64,000 nucleotides of DNA from Paraburkholderia lycopersici (GCF_900096975.1 NZ_FMYQ01000005.1:212687-276686); one strand, 5' to 3'. Positions 21,040 through 31,044 are shown, numbered from the stretch's first letter. The notes: a model not told the origin generated them from the letters alone. A program made the numbers and translations.

Positions 21040-21405
21040 TCAGGAGGTCTGATCGATCCGGTCCACGCGGCTCGCGTAGAAAGCCAGATAGCCCTCGATG
21101 CCGCGCGCGCCATCCAGCGGCGCTTCGTAGCTCCAGGCGGCGTCCTCGACGCGCCCGTCTTCCGTTCGTAGATGGAAATAGGTCGCCTCGCCCTTGTAGG
21201 GACAATGCGAGGTACGCGGGGAACGCTCGAGCCGCGCCATGTTCACGTCGGGGCGCGGGAAATAGAAGACATCGGGATAGCCGGTTTCGCAAAGCGTGAC
21301 GGCGCGCAGCGTGTCGGCAATGGTGATGCCGCCGTGAATCACCCGTACACGGTGACGGTTCGCGACGATGTCGATGCGATGGGCAGCATCCGGTTCGACC
21401 GCCAT
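21040..21405 (-). CDS. DUF427 domain protein
   Basis: This 121-residue cytoplasmic protein matches the DUF427 pattern: the strand VRVIHGGITIADTLRAVTLCE, then YFPRPDVNM and the TSHCPYKGEATYF motif, ending with AFYASRVDRID. The function of the family is unknown. A GGGGAG precedes the ATG at 21405. It lies 33 bp upstream of the CoxG-like gene on the same strand, so the two may form an operon. Confidence 0.85.
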   Translation of the reverse strand: MAVEPDAAHRIDIVANRHRVRVIHGGITIADTLRAVTLCETGYPDVFYFPRPDVNMARLERSPRTSHCPYKGEATYFHLRTEDGRVEDAAWSYEAPLDGARGIEGYLAFYASRVDRIDQTS

Positions 21406-21700
21406 GTTCGGCTCCCCTGTTGGTAGGCGGCGCCCGTGGCGCCCTGCCCTCGCCGGACGGCGGCAAGCCGCTCCGGTTCGCCTGGCGCGCACCCCTTGGC
21501 GCGCGTTCCGTGCTAGTTCCCGGGTTGGCCGCCCATCGATCGCCGCGCTGCCGACGGCAGCGAAATCGCCCGCGCTCCGCCGAAGCGGTCGGGGGCCACC
21601 CCATGGCTGCATTATCGGCCAAACTCAGCCGCGCTGCGCGAATCTTATGCGCGGCGAGCGTGCGGCGGCGCGCCAGCGCACCCTGCCGGCCCGGCGCGCC

Positions 21701-22210
21701 TTACCAGATGAAAGACGCTCGCGCGCTGCCGTTGGAGCCCACGGTGACGGTGCTCGTCTTGTCGACGCCCGCGTGGCTCACGTGCACGTTGTAGCGGCCC
21801 GGCCGCACTCTCACGAGCATATACGGCCCGCGGGAGGTCGTATCGAGCACGCTGGCGCCGTGCGAGTCGGTGATCTGCACGTGAACGTCCGCGAGATACT
21901 CGCCGCCACGCCCCGTGAAGCGCAGCGAAAGCGGCCACTCGTGCTGAGCGCCGAGCAGCGCCTTCGATTCGTCGAGGCCCACGCCGCCCGAAACGTACGA
22001 CACGGCGCCCTGCTGCTGGACCTGCGGCATGCCCCCGCCATTGGTGTTGCCCGCGCTCGTGTTGTCGGTGGTCGTGCCGCCGACCGTGCCCGACGCATCA
22101 GCTTGCTGCGCCGCCGCGCCGCCCGCGTGGCCGAACGCCAGGAAGGCGGCGGCGAGGATTGTCGCGTAAGCGGTGGACTGGGCGGGGCGCGAGTTGCGGA
22201 ATCTCTTCAT
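21701..22210 (-). CDS. Secreted hypothetical protein with carboxypeptidase-regulatory-like fold
   Basis: This 169-residue predicted periplasmic or exported protein starts with a basic segment and a hydrophobic helix ending GGAAA|QQ near residue 35. A Gly/Thr/Asn-rich linker (about 38-65) follows. The C-terminal half has a beta-sandwich pattern of the carboxypeptidase-regulatory-like type (YLADVHVQITDSHGASVLDT then GRYNVHVSHAGV). GAGGAG is eight bases before the ATG. I cannot assign a function. Confidence 0.7.
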   Translation of the reverse strand: MKRFRNSRPAQSTAYATILAAAFLAFGHAGGAAAQQADASGTVGGTTTDNTSAGNTNGGGMPQVQQQGAVSYVSGGVGLDESKALLGAQHEWPLSLRFTGRGGEYLADVHVQITDSHGASVLDTTSRGPYMLVRVRPGRYNVHVSHAGVDKTSTVTVGSNGSARASFIW

Positions 22211-22408
22211 CGATCGCTCCTCTTCAGGTTGACTGCGGCCACATGGTCGAGCAAGGCGCATGCCCGTTTCGTCCGATGCGGCGAAGGCATTGGAGGTATA
22301 GCCGACGGCGCGCTTTGCTTGCCCGACGCGACCCCGGAAACGCCGCTGCCGCCAGGCGCGAGGCCAACGGCGGCAGCAAAAGAACGCGCTGGAACGAACC
22401 TGCTCTGG

Positions 22409-22441
22409 CCGCGAATCCGGCGCACGGAGCCGGATTCGCGG
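22409..22441 (-). terminator. Strong hairpin just downstream of degP/mucD, no T-run
   Basis: A 13-pair perfect stem (22409-22421 with 22429-22441; arms begin CCGCGAATCC) with a seven-base loop lies nine bases after the protease stop. There is no T-tract on the minus strand. It may protect the 3' end or terminate by another route. Confidence 0.6.
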
Positions 22442-22450
22442 CAGCAGGGA

Positions 22451-23950
22451 TCAGCCGAGATCGACGGGCACGAAAATCTGCGCGTCGTCTCGCTGGATGA
22501 GAAGCGCGATGCTGTTGCCTGCCCGCGAAATCATCTGCTTGAGTTGCTCGGCGCTCGTCACCGGGCGGCCGTTCACGGCGAGGATCACGTCGCCCGGCTG
22601 CACACCGGCGTTCTCGGCCGCGCCGCCCGACTGCTCGACCAGCAGGCCGTGATCGAGCGAATTGTTGCTCTTCTCGTCAGGCGTGAGCGGACGCACTGCG
22701 ACGCCGAGGCGCCCCTGCATCTGCGACTGCGGCGTGTCGTTCGAGGCCACCTTCGCGTCGCCGAGCGTGCCGATGGTCGCCGTGAGGTTCTTCGTGCCCT
22801 TGTCGCGCCACACCTGGATATCGGCCTTCGTGCCGGGCTTCATGCCCGCGATGAGCGACGGCAGATCGGACGACTCGTCCACCGCCTGACCGTTCACGGA
22901 AACGATCACGTCGCCGGGCTTCAGCCCTGCCCTCGCGGCCGGGCCGTTCGCGTCGACCGAGCTCACCAGCGCGCCGTGCGGCTTGTCCATGCCGAACGAA
23001 TCGGCGAGCGTCTGGTTCATCGACTGCACCGCGACGCCAAGACGCCCGCGGCTCACGTGGCCGGTCTTGACGAGGTCGTCCTTGACCTTCATCGCCTCAT
23101 TGATCGGGATTGCGAACGAAAGGCCCTGGAAGCCGCCAGTCTGCGAATAGATCATCGAGTTGATGCCGATGACTTCGCCTTGCAGATTGAAGAGCGGGCC
23201 GCCCGAATTGCCGGGATTGACCGGCACGTCGGTCTGGATGAACGGCGTGTAGTTCTCGTCGGGCAGCGAGCGCGACTTCGCGCTGATGATGCCCGAGGTC
23301 ACCGTGTTGTCGAAGCCGTACGGCGAGCCGATCGCCACCACCCACTGGCCGACCTTGCTCTGGCGCGGGTCGCCGATCTTCACGGTCGGCAGGTCCTTCG
23401 CGTCGATCTTCAGCACGGCGACATCGGACTGCTTGTCCGCGCCCACGACCTTCGCCTTGAACTCGCGCTTGTCGGTGAGCTTCACCGTCACGACGTTGGC
23501 GCCGTCCACGACGTGCGCGTTCGTGAGAATGTAGCCGTCCGCGCTGATGATGAACCCCGAGCCGAGGCTCGCGCTCGGCGTGTCGGCCTGCGGCCCGCCG
23601 TCGCCGCCCATGCCGGGCACGCCGCCATAGAAGTGCTTGAAGAACTGGTAAAACGGATCGCTCGGATCGATCGGCAGTTGCTGCGGACCGCTGCCGCCGC
23701 TGCGCAGGGACGTCTGCTTCACGACGTGCTTGGCGCTGATGTTGACCACCGCCGGCCCGTAGGTTTCCACGAGGCCGGAGAAGTCGGGAATGCCGGTTTT
23801 GGCCGCGGCTTCGGCCGGCATCATCGCGGCCTGCGCCTGCGAGATGACCTGCGGCGCCGGCACGTCGCGGTGCCCGGCTACGTACCCCGCCGACAACGCG
23901 ACGGCCACGGCGGCTGCCACAGCACTGCGGGTAATAACTTTGGTATTCAT
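22451..23950 (-). CDS. mucD: Periplasmic serine endoprotease, DegP/MucD (Do) family
   Basis: This envelope stress protease and chaperone degrades misfolded periplasmic proteins. The 499-residue protein has an N-terminal export or membrane-anchor signal, then a trypsin-like domain with the triad His146 (TNAHVV), Asp176 (SDVAVLKI) and Ser249 (GNSGGPL). Two PDZ domains follow (about 303-390 and 415-495). It is the third gene of a leftward unit behind a response regulator and a sensor kinase, with 136 bp between the kinase stop and the ATG. That suggests the two-component pair controls or responds to envelope damage. Confidence 0.94.
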   Translation of the reverse strand: MNTKVITRSAVAAAVAVALSAGYVAGHRDVPAPQVISQAQAAMMPAEAAAKTGIPDFSGLVETYGPAVVNISAKHVVKQTSLRSGGSGPQQLPIDPSDPFYQFFKHFYGGVPGMGGDGGPQADTPSASLGSGFIISADGYILTNAHVVDGANVVTVKLTDKREFKAKVVGADKQSDVAVLKIDAKDLPTVKIGDPRQSKVGQWVVAIGSPYGFDNTVTSGIISAKSRSLPDENYTPFIQTDVPVNPGNSGGPLFNLQGEVIGINSMIYSQTGGFQGLSFAIPINEAMKVKDDLVKTGHVSRGRLGVAVQSMNQTLADSFGMDKPHGALVSSVDANGPAARAGLKPGDVIVSVNGQAVDESSDLPSLIAGMKPGTKADIQVWRDKGTKNLTATIGTLGDAKVASNDTPQSQMQGRLGVAVRPLTPDEKSNNSLDHGLLVEQSGGAAENAGVQPGDVILAVNGRPVTSAEQLKQMISRAGNSIALLIQRDDAQIFVPVDLG

Positions 23951-24086
23951 TGCGGACTCCTTGCGCGGGTACTGATCACGACGTACCGAAGCGTAAGCCG
24001 TATCGCTTAAAGGAGTCTTAAGCAGGCGCAATTCGCGCAAACGCCCGCGAACGACCGTCGCACGGGCATTTGCGGGCGCTGAAAAT

Positions 24087-25388
24087 TCAGAAGCGCACGT
24101 CTACGAGGAGCCCGCCCGCGGGCGAATCGCCGAGCGTGATCGTCGCGTCGTGCTGATCGGCGATACGCCGCACGATCGCGAGTCCGAGACCCGTGCCCGC
24201 CACATCGGTGCGCGCGCGGTTCGCGCCCGCGCCCACGCGATAAAAGCGATCGAACACGCGCGCGCGCTCGTTCACGGGAATGCCGGGTCCGCTGTCCGCG
24301 ATGCGCACGCGCGGATGGCCCTCCTCCACGACGAGGCTCACGTCCACGCGGCCGCCTGCGGGCGTGTACTTCGTGGCGTTGTCGAGCAGATTGTTGAACA
24401 TGACGCGCAGCGCATCGGCGTCGCCGTGCACGCTCGCCGCCGCGCTTTCCTCGATGCCGAGATCGACGCCGCGCTGCTGCGCAAGCGGCGCATAGTTGAG
24501 CACGCAATCGTCGAGCAGCGCATGGAGGTCCACGTCGCGCGCGCGCGCGTGGCCATCGGGCTCCGAACGCGCGAGCGCGAGCAGTTGCTCGGCGAGGCGC
24601 GTGGCGCGGGTCACGCCCGCCTGCAGATCGGCGAGCGCTTCGCGACGCGTTTCGTCGTCCCTTGCGCGCGCGACGAGCTGTGCCTGGATCTGCACGGCCG
24701 CGAGCGGCGTGCGCAGTTCGTGCGCGGCATCGGCGACGAAGGCCTTTTGCGTGTCGAGCGCCTGCGCGAGACGTTCGAGCAGCGCGTTCAACGCGTGCAC
24801 GAGCGGCGTAACCTCGCGCGGCAGGCGCTCCTCGGGCAGCGGATCGAGCGCTTCCGGATGGCGCGTGTCGAGCGCGCGCGCGACGCGCGAAAGCGGCTTG
24901 AGCCCGCGCCCGACCACCATCCACACCGCGAGCCCGAGGAACGGCAGCAGCACGATGAGCGGCCAGAGCGTGCGCAGCGCCACGTTCGCCGCAAGCCGGT
25001 TGCGCACGGAAACGGGCTGCGCGAGCTGCACCACGTTGTCGCCGACTATCGCGCCGTATACGCGCCAGTCGCCGCGGTCGGTGCGCTCGGTCGAAAAGCC
25101 GAGTTCCGCGCGCGGCGCGAGCGGCGCGCGCGGATGCGAGTAGTACATGAGCACGCCGTTGCGATTCCAGATCTGCAGCACGATGCCTTCGTCACCGGTA
25201 TCGCGCGAGCTGAGGATTTCGTTGAACGGCTCGGAGGGCAGCGCCTCGGCGATTTCCTGCAACTGGTAGTCGAACAGCTCGTTGGCCTCGGCGAGCGCCT
25301 GGCGATAGATCAGCCAGCCCGCGAGCCCCACGCCCGCGACGACGATCGCGAGCAGCCAGAACAGCAGTTGTCGTCGGATCGAACTCAT
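24087..25388 (-). CDS. Sensor histidine kinase (QseC/TctE-like)
   Basis: This inner-membrane kinase has 433 residues: transmembrane helix 1 (about 8-28), a periplasmic sensor of about 110 residues, transmembrane helix 2 (about 141-160), a HAMP-like linker, a HisKA box with phospho-accepting His223 (ADAAHELRTPLAAVQ), and an ATPase domain with the N box (FNNLLDNATKYTP), G1 (DSGPGIP) and G2 (GTGLGLAI). The periplasmic part has the QIWNRNGVLMYYS pattern of QseC-type kinases. It follows its response regulator by 73 bp and precedes the DegP/MucD protease. Confidence 0.93.
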   Translation of the reverse strand: MSSIRRQLLFWLLAIVVAGVGLAGWLIYRQALAEANELFDYQLQEIAEALPSEPFNEILSSRDTGDEGIVLQIWNRNGVLMYYSHPRAPLAPRAELGFSTERTDRGDWRVYGAIVGDNVVQLAQPVSVRNRLAANVALRTLWPLIVLLPFLGLAVWMVVGRGLKPLSRVARALDTRHPEALDPLPEERLPREVTPLVHALNALLERLAQALDTQKAFVADAAHELRTPLAAVQIQAQLVARARDDETRREALADLQAGVTRATRLAEQLLALARSEPDGHARARDVDLHALLDDCVLNYAPLAQQRGVDLGIEESAAASVHGDADALRVMFNNLLDNATKYTPAGGRVDVSLVVEEGHPRVRIADSGPGIPVNERARVFDRFYRVGAGANRARTDVAGTGLGLAIVRRIADQHDATITLGDSPAGGLLVDVRF

Positions 25389-25461
25389 CGGCTAAGTGGG
25401 GCTCCCGCGCGCTTCGTGCCGCGCTTTGCTTCGCGCTTCGTGTCCTGCCTCGCGGGCGACT

Positions 25462-26124
25462 TCATGCGTCTTTCGCGATCATGTAGCCGAGGCCGCGCAC
25501 GTTGCGGATCAGGTCGGCGCCGAGCTTCTTGCGCAGCGCGTGGATATAGACTTCGACCGTATTGCTGCCGATCTCCTCGCCCCAGCCGTACATCTTCTCT
25601 TCGAGCTGCGTTTTCGAGAGCACCGCGCCCGGGCGCGCGAGCAGCGCTTCGAGCAGCGCGAATTCGCGCGCCGACAGCGCGACGGGCGCGCCGTCCTGGG
25701 TCACCTGGTGCGAAGCCGGATCGAGCGTGATCGAGCCGTGGCGGATGGTCGAGTCGCTGCGGCCCGCCTGGCGGCGGATCAGCGCGCGCATGCGCGCGCC
25801 CAGTTCGTCGAGGTCGAAGGGCTTGATGAGATAGTCGTCGGCGCCGGCGTCGAGGCCCTTCACGCGGTCGGCCACGGCGTCGCGCGCGGTGAGGATCAGC
25901 ACGGGCAGCGCCGCGCCGCGCGCGCGCAGCGTGCGCAGCACGTCGAGGCCGTCGCGGCGCGGCAATCCGAGATCGAGCAGCATGAGATCGTAGGAATCGG
26001 CGCTCGCGGCCGAGAGCGCGGCGTCGCCGTCCTCGACCCAGTCGACCGCAAATCCTTCGCCGCGCAGCGCCTTGCGCACGCCCTCGGCGATCATGCGGTC
26101 ATCTTCGACTAGCAGTATGCGCAT
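25462..26124 (-). CDS. OmpR-family response regulator
   Basis: This 220-residue DNA-binding regulator is paired with the kinase that follows. The receiver domain has the acidic pair EDD (7-9), phospho-acceptor Asp51 (LLLDLGLPRRDG) and the conserved Lys in YLIKPFD. The C-terminal winged helix ends VRGLGYMI. The ATG at 26124 gives the standard MRILLVEDD start; nine more in-frame codons upstream begin at a weaker site. It heads the regulator-kinase-protease unit. Confidence 0.95.
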   Translation of the reverse strand: MRILLVEDDRMIAEGVRKALRGEGFAVDWVEDGDAALSAASADSYDLMLLDLGLPRRDGLDVLRTLRARGAALPVLILTARDAVADRVKGLDAGADDYLIKPFDLDELGARMRALIRRQAGRSDSTIRHGSITLDPASHQVTQDGAPVALSAREFALLEALLARPGAVLSKTQLEEKMYGWGEEIGSNTVEVYIHALRKKLGADLIRNVRGLGYMIAKDA

Positions 26125-26543
26125 CGTAATGGATTGGCAAGGCGGCAATACGGCGCCGCACTGCGTGAATTATGGCGATGCGTGCATTCTAGCGCCTGAA
26201 CAGGGGCGCCGCGCCGCGGGGGGTTGCACGACCGGCCATGAGGCCAATGCCTCGCGCCGCGGCCGAAGTTCGATCCGCGCCTCACGTTGGGCCACGTTGC
26301 GCCACGCTTCTCGCCGGCTTTTCTCGCCCGTAATGCGCGCGCACGACGCGACGTCTTTACAATGTGCGCTTTTGCGGCGCGCGACGCCGCGATACAAGCG
26401 CGTTCGCTTACGCCGCGCCTGCATCGCGCGCGAATCTTGCGAAGCCCGCCGCAAAACTTTCGCGTCCGCGCAGCACTGGCGAGCCTCTCCACTCGCCCGT
26501 CGCGCGCGGCCCCTGCACTGCCGCACTCGCCCGAACGCTTTTC
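26125..26543. other. Divergent intergenic region between the response regulator and dacB
   Basis: This 419-bp region must hold promoters for the leftward two-component/protease unit and the rightward dacB. The frames here code for Arg/Ala-rich sequence on both strands, as expected of non-coding high-GC DNA, and I see no convincing gene, hairpin or operator. Confidence 0.5.
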
Positions 26544-28232
26544 ATGCTGCCCGCTTCGCTGTCCCGCCTACGCACTTTGTTCAGACTGCCCGCCTCGCTT
26601 GCCGGCCGCCCGCATGACGCGAGCGCAAGCCGCACGCATCGCCCCCCGAAGCCGCTGACCCTCGCGCTCGCCTGTGCCGCGCTCGCCGCGAGCTTCGCGG
26701 CCGTGCCGGCGGCGCATGCGCAGCCCGAGGGCGCGCGCGTGCCGACGGTCAACGTGACCACCGTGCTCCCGCCCACCGTGATGGCGGGCCTCGAACATGC
26801 GCACGTGCCGCTCTCCTCGGTGAGCGTGGTGATCGAGAAAGTGGGCGACCGCCAGCCCAGCGTCGCCGTGAACGCCGGCCAGCCGATGATGCCCGCCTCG
26901 ACGATGAAGCTCGTCACGACGTGGAGCGGCCTCTCGATGCTCGGCCCCGACTATCGATGGAAGACGAGCGCCTATACCGACGGCGAGATCGACGCGAGCG
27001 GCACGCTGCACGGCAATCTCTATATCAAGGGCACCGGCGACCCGAAGCTCGTCCCCGAGGAGCTGATCGACCTCGTGCAGAAGATTCGCGCGGCCGGCGT
27101 GGCGCGCATCGACGGCGCGCTCGTGCTCGACAAGAGCGAGTTCGACGCCTCGACGCGCGACCTGCCCTCGTTCGACGGCGACGACAGCGCGCCCTACAAC
27201 GTCGGCCCCGACCCGCTCATGTACGCGTTCAAGTCGGTCTCGTTCACGTTCTCGCCCTCGCGCGAAGGCGTCTCGATCGACGTGGTGCCGCCCGTCGCGC
27301 AGTGGCAGATCGACAACCAGATCCGCGAGCGCGGCGGCGCGTGCGGCGGCATGCTGCCGAGCCCGCAAGTCTCGCCTGGCGGCAACGGCGTCGTCACCGC
27401 GAGCTTCGCGGGCAGCTACGCCATGCGCTGCGGCGACCGCACGCTCAACATGGCCGCGCCCGTCGATCACAGCACGTTCTTCGCCGACGGCTTCCTCGCG
27501 CTCTGGCAGCAAACGGGCGGCAGCCTCTTCGCCACGCCGGGCGGCGCGGTGCGCGAAGGCGTCGTGCCGCCGCGCGCGCGCCTGCTCGCGGTCCATCAGA
27601 GCCCGCCGCTCTCGGACGTCGTGCACGACATCAACAAGTTCAGCAACAACGTGATGGCGCGCAATCTGTTCCTCACGCTCGGCGCCGTCGAGGGCAAGCC
27701 TCCCTCGACCCCCGCGAAAGCCGCCGCCGCCGTCAACACGTTCCTGCGGCGCGGCGGCCTTTCGATGCCCGAACTCGTGCTCGACAACGGTTGCGGCTTA
27801 TCGCGCGAAGAGCACGTCAGCGCGCTTTCGCTCGCGAACCTGCTGCAAAACGCGAACGCGAGTCCGGTCGCGCAGGTGTTCATCGACTCGCTGCCGATCG
27901 TGGGCGTGGACGGCACGATGCGCAACCGCCTCACCAACGCGGGCGTGGGAGGCAACGCGCACATCAAGACGGGCACGCTGCGCGACGTGCGCGCGATTGC
28001 CGGCTACGTGGCTGCCGAAAACGGCGAGAGCTGGATCGTGGTGAGCCTCATCAACGATCCGCGCGCCGAGGCTGCGCGCGCCGCGCACGACGCGCTGCTC
28101 GAGTGGGTCTACAAGGGCATGCCCGAAGAAAAGCCCGTATACGTGGAGCCGCATCCCAAGCGTGCCGCGAAAGCCCCGAAGGTGGCGAAGGCCACGCACA
28201 GGCCCGCCGTCAGGGCGCGCGGCGCGCATTGA
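26544..28232 (+). CDS. dacB: D-alanyl-D-alanine carboxypeptidase/endopeptidase, PBP4 family
   Basis: This periplasmic class C penicillin-binding protein trims or cleaves peptidoglycan peptides. The 562-residue protein has the nucleophile motif STMK (Ser119, Lys122), an SNN motif in NKFSNNVMARN and KTG in HIKTGTLRD. A signal peptide ends AAHA near residue 59, with an unusually long 36-residue n-region. The true start could be a later codon, since no good ribosome site precedes 26544. The C-terminus carries a Lys/Pro/Ala-rich tail after the catalytic domain. It stands alone in its direction. Confidence 0.9.
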   Translation: MLPASLSRLRTLFRLPASLAGRPHDASASRTHRPPKPLTLALACAALAASFAAVPAAHAQPEGARVPTVNVTTVLPPTVMAGLEHAHVPLSSVSVVIEKVGDRQPSVAVNAGQPMMPASTMKLVTTWSGLSMLGPDYRWKTSAYTDGEIDASGTLHGNLYIKGTGDPKLVPEELIDLVQKIRAAGVARIDGALVLDKSEFDASTRDLPSFDGDDSAPYNVGPDPLMYAFKSVSFTFSPSREGVSIDVVPPVAQWQIDNQIRERGGACGGMLPSPQVSPGGNGVVTASFAGSYAMRCGDRTLNMAAPVDHSTFFADGFLALWQQTGGSLFATPGGAVREGVVPPRARLLAVHQSPPLSDVVHDINKFSNNVMARNLFLTLGAVEGKPPSTPAKAAAAVNTFLRRGGLSMPELVLDNGCGLSREEHVSALSLANLLQNANASPVAQVFIDSLPIVGVDGTMRNRLTNAGVGGNAHIKTGTLRDVRAIAGYVAAENGESWIVVSLINDPRAEAARAAHDALLEWVYKGMPEEKPVYVEPHPKRAAKAPKVAKATHRPAVRARGAH

Positions 28233-28514
28233 TCGCGCAACGATCCCGCACTGATCGCGCGCCGGGCCCGCGTTGCCCCTGCACCGGGCGCGCCGGGCTC
28301 GAAGTTTTCCTCTAGCAAAGCCCCGCCCGCCTTACCCGTGAGGCGTGTACTCTGGCGGGCAAAGGTGAAAACCGCGTCATAAAAATCGGTCATACGCGGT
28401 CGGCCATCGAGCCGCGCGCCATCAGAACACGCATCTACGCGGCCATCACGATACGAGACAACAAACGCCGCGCTGCCCGCCAGCGCCGCTCACGGGACAA
28501 GGAGGACGAGGCTC

Positions 28515-29453
28515 ATGCAGTTCGATGCGCAATGGCTGCTGCTCGCGCTCGCCCCCGTCTTTCTTGCCTGCATCGGCTATGAGGCCTGGTCTCTGTCCCG
28601 TACGCGCCCCGGCGCCTCGCTCTATAGCTGGCCCGACACGCTCTGCAATGCCGCGCTCGCGCTCATGCACCAGAGTGCCGACAAGCTCGCATGGCTCGTC
28701 GCGATTCCCGTCTACGCTTACGTCTACCGGCACTTCCGGCTCGTTTCGTGGCAGCCGGGATGGCTCGCGTGGTTCGCGCTCTTCGTCGCGCAGGACCTGC
28801 TCTACTATGTCTTTCATCGCGCGAGCCACCGCGTGCGCTGGCTTTGGGCCGCACACGTCGTCCATCATTCGTCGGAGCGCCTGAACCTCTCGACGGCGTT
28901 TCGCCAGAGCCTCATGTATCCCGTCGCGGGCATGTGGGTGTTCTGGATCCCGCTCGCCATGCTCGGCTTCACGCCCACGCAGATCGTCGCGGTCGTGCTC
29001 GTCAATCTCGCGTTCCAGTTCTTCGTGCACACCCAGGCAATCGGGAAGCTGGGCACGCTCGAATACGTGTTCAACACGCCGTCGATGCATCGCGTTCATC
29101 ACGCTCGCAACGCGCGCTATATCGATCGCAATTACGCGGGCGTGCTCGCGATCTGGGACCGCATGTTCGGCAGCTACACCGACGAAGACGAACACGACCC
29201 GCCCGAATACGGCATCGTCAAACCGCTCGCGTCGTGCAATCCGCTCACGGCGACATTTCACGAATGGCTCGCGATGGCGCGAGATTTCGCGCGCATGCCC
29301 GACTGGCGTTCGCGCCTTGCCGCGCTGTTCGCGCCGCCGGACTGGTGCGAGCGCCACGACGCGCTGCGCGTCCCGCCCGGAGGCGCGGCGCAGGCGCGCC
29401 AACGCGTGCCGGAAAACAACACCGAGGGTGAGTTCGGGTCGCGCAATACGTGA
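28515..29453 (+). CDS. Sterol desaturase / fatty acid hydroxylase superfamily membrane protein
   Basis: This 312-residue membrane oxidoreductase has four to five hydrophobic helices and the di-iron histidine clusters of the superfamily: HRASH (101-105), HVVHH (114-118) and later HRVHH, followed by the family signature DRNYAGVLAIWDRMFGSY. Bacterial members hydroxylate lipids, for example acyl chains or hopanoid-related substrates. The substrate here is unknown and sterol use is not implied. An AAGGAGG lies upstream of the ATG. The C-terminal 40 residues are a variable hydrophilic tail. Confidence 0.85.
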   Translation: MQFDAQWLLLALAPVFLACIGYEAWSLSRTRPGASLYSWPDTLCNAALALMHQSADKLAWLVAIPVYAYVYRHFRLVSWQPGWLAWFALFVAQDLLYYVFHRASHRVRWLWAAHVVHHSSERLNLSTAFRQSLMYPVAGMWVFWIPLAMLGFTPTQIVAVVLVNLAFQFFVHTQAIGKLGTLEYVFNTPSMHRVHHARNARYIDRNYAGVLAIWDRMFGSYTDEDEHDPPEYGIVKPLASCNPLTATFHEWLAMARDFARMPDWRSRLAALFAPPDWCERHDALRVPPGGAAQARQRVPENNTEGEFGSRNT

Positions 29454-29632
29454 GAGATTGCGTAGTCTGTCGGCCTTGCCCCGACCTGGGGGGCGGTTGC
29501 ATGCAGGGGTTCATGCGAGGCCGGCGATCGAAAACGACATCGATATCGATGACAGGACGGCGCTCACGACACGGGCACCCGTGGCACGAGCATCGAGGCA
29601 TGGCATCACAGGCCACACACAGAGGAGATGAA

Positions 29633-31018
29633 GTGAACATGAAGCATCAAGGACCGAGACACCGTACGCTGTTGCGCGCCACCCAGATCGCCGTCGCGAG
29701 CGCGGCCTTCGCGCTGCTCGCCGCCTGCGGCGGCGGCAGCGGCAACAACAACGCGAGCACGCCGCCGCCGTCGGGCGTGAACATGCAGGTGGTGGCATTC
29801 GGCACGAGCCTCACCGACGCGGGCACGTATTCGGAGCAGATTCTGCCGGGCTTCGGTGGCGGCCGCTTCACGACGAACCCGGGCGAAGTCTGGGCGCAGA
29901 AGGTATCCGGGTATTTCGGCAATACGCTGTCGCCGGCCTTCGAGGGCGGCTTCGGCGTCCCGCTCACCGCGACGGGCGGGCTCGACTACGCGCAGGGCGG
30001 CGCGATGGTCTTCACCGGCGGCGTGAGCAACACCAGCGCGGCGATCCCCGCCGCCAGCGAGCAGCCGATCACCTGGCAGATCCAGCAGTACATGGCGCAG
30101 CACGGCAGCTTCAACGCAAACCAGCTCGTACTGGTGGAAGGCGGCGCCAACGAAATCCTGGCGCTGCTGGATAACAACGGTGCCGGGCTGAACGCGTTCG
30201 GCACGGCGCTGGCCACGGCCGGCTTCACGGCCGCCGTCAACAATCCCGCGAACCAGGCCACGGCGATTTCGACGCTGACGCAGCTGGGCTTTACCCAGGC
30301 GCAGGCCGCGGCGCTCGTACCGGCCGCCATCGCGCTGAACATCGTGCAGTCGGACCCGAACGCCAGCACGGACTTCGCGTCGGTCACGCCGATCATCGCG
30401 GCTGCCGTCGAACTGGGAACGCTCGTCAACAACAACATCGTCGGCGCGCCCAAAGTCGCCGTCGTGACGGTACCCGACATCGGCAAGACGCCGGCAGCGC
30501 TGAAAGCGGATCAGGTCGGCGGTACCACGCCGGGCTCCGCGAACTCGGCCGACCAGGCGCTCTCGCTCGTTTCGGCCATGTACAACCTCACGCTGCTCAA
30601 GCAGTTGGCGCCCAACGTGGCGGCCAAAAAGGTCGTCGTGGTGGATACGTTCTCGTGGCTCGACCAGTCGGTCGCGAATGCGGCGAGCCTCGGCTTCACG
30701 GTGACGAACACCGACACGGCGTGCAATATCCAGCAGATGCAAACCGACGCCACCAACTACGCCCTCGCGAATCCGCAGGCAACGCTCGGCTTGCCGCCCA
30801 CGACGGACCCGACCATCCTCCAGGCGGCGGCAACGGTCTATGGCGGCAACTTCGGTTCGTCGCTGTTCTGTTCGCCGCAGACGCTGAAGGCAGCCAACGC
30901 ACCCACGACCTACATGTTCGCGGATCTCGTGCATCCGGCCACGGCGCTGCACGCCCAGTTCGCGACGTTCGTCGAAACGCAGCTAGCCGCGGCCGGCATC
31001 GGCAAGGCGCCGCAATAA
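29633..31018 (+). CDS. SGNH/GDSL-family hydrolase lipoprotein (esterase)
   Basis: This predicted outer-membrane or periplasmic lipoprotein has 461 residues. The lipobox is LLAAC with Cys32, followed by a Gly/Ser/Asn linker and an SGNH hydrolase domain. Block I is FGTSLTDAGTY with nucleophile Ser59, block III reads GGANEIL, and block V, DLVHPATALH, supplies the Asp-x-x-His pair. I chose GTG at 29633, five bases after AGGAG; the ATG at 29639 is the alternative. Such proteins are typically esterases or lipases acting on extracellular or envelope esters. It ends in a strong terminator shared with sua5. Confidence 0.85.
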   Translation: MNMKHQGPRHRTLLRATQIAVASAAFALLAACGGGSGNNNASTPPPSGVNMQVVAFGTSLTDAGTYSEQILPGFGGGRFTTNPGEVWAQKVSGYFGNTLSPAFEGGFGVPLTATGGLDYAQGGAMVFTGGVSNTSAAIPAASEQPITWQIQQYMAQHGSFNANQLVLVEGGANEILALLDNNGAGLNAFGTALATAGFTAAVNNPANQATAISTLTQLGFTQAQAAALVPAAIALNIVQSDPNASTDFASVTPIIAAAVELGTLVNNNIVGAPKVAVVTVPDIGKTPAALKADQVGGTTPGSANSADQALSLVSAMYNLTLLKQLAPNVAAKKVVVVDTFSWLDQSVANAASLGFTVTNTDTACNIQQMQTDATNYALANPQATLGLPPTTDPTILQAAATVYGGNFGSSLFCSPQTLKAANAPTTYMFADLVHPATALHAQFATFVETQLAAAGIGKAPQ

Positions 31019-31044
31019 GCCTCGTGCGCCGGCTCGGCCGGCGC

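Noticed and set aside
21368..24010. Long rightward frame of 880 codons across the DUF427, secreted-protein and mucD genes
   Set aside because: It is a shadow of three genes on the other strand; no domain pattern is visible in its product.
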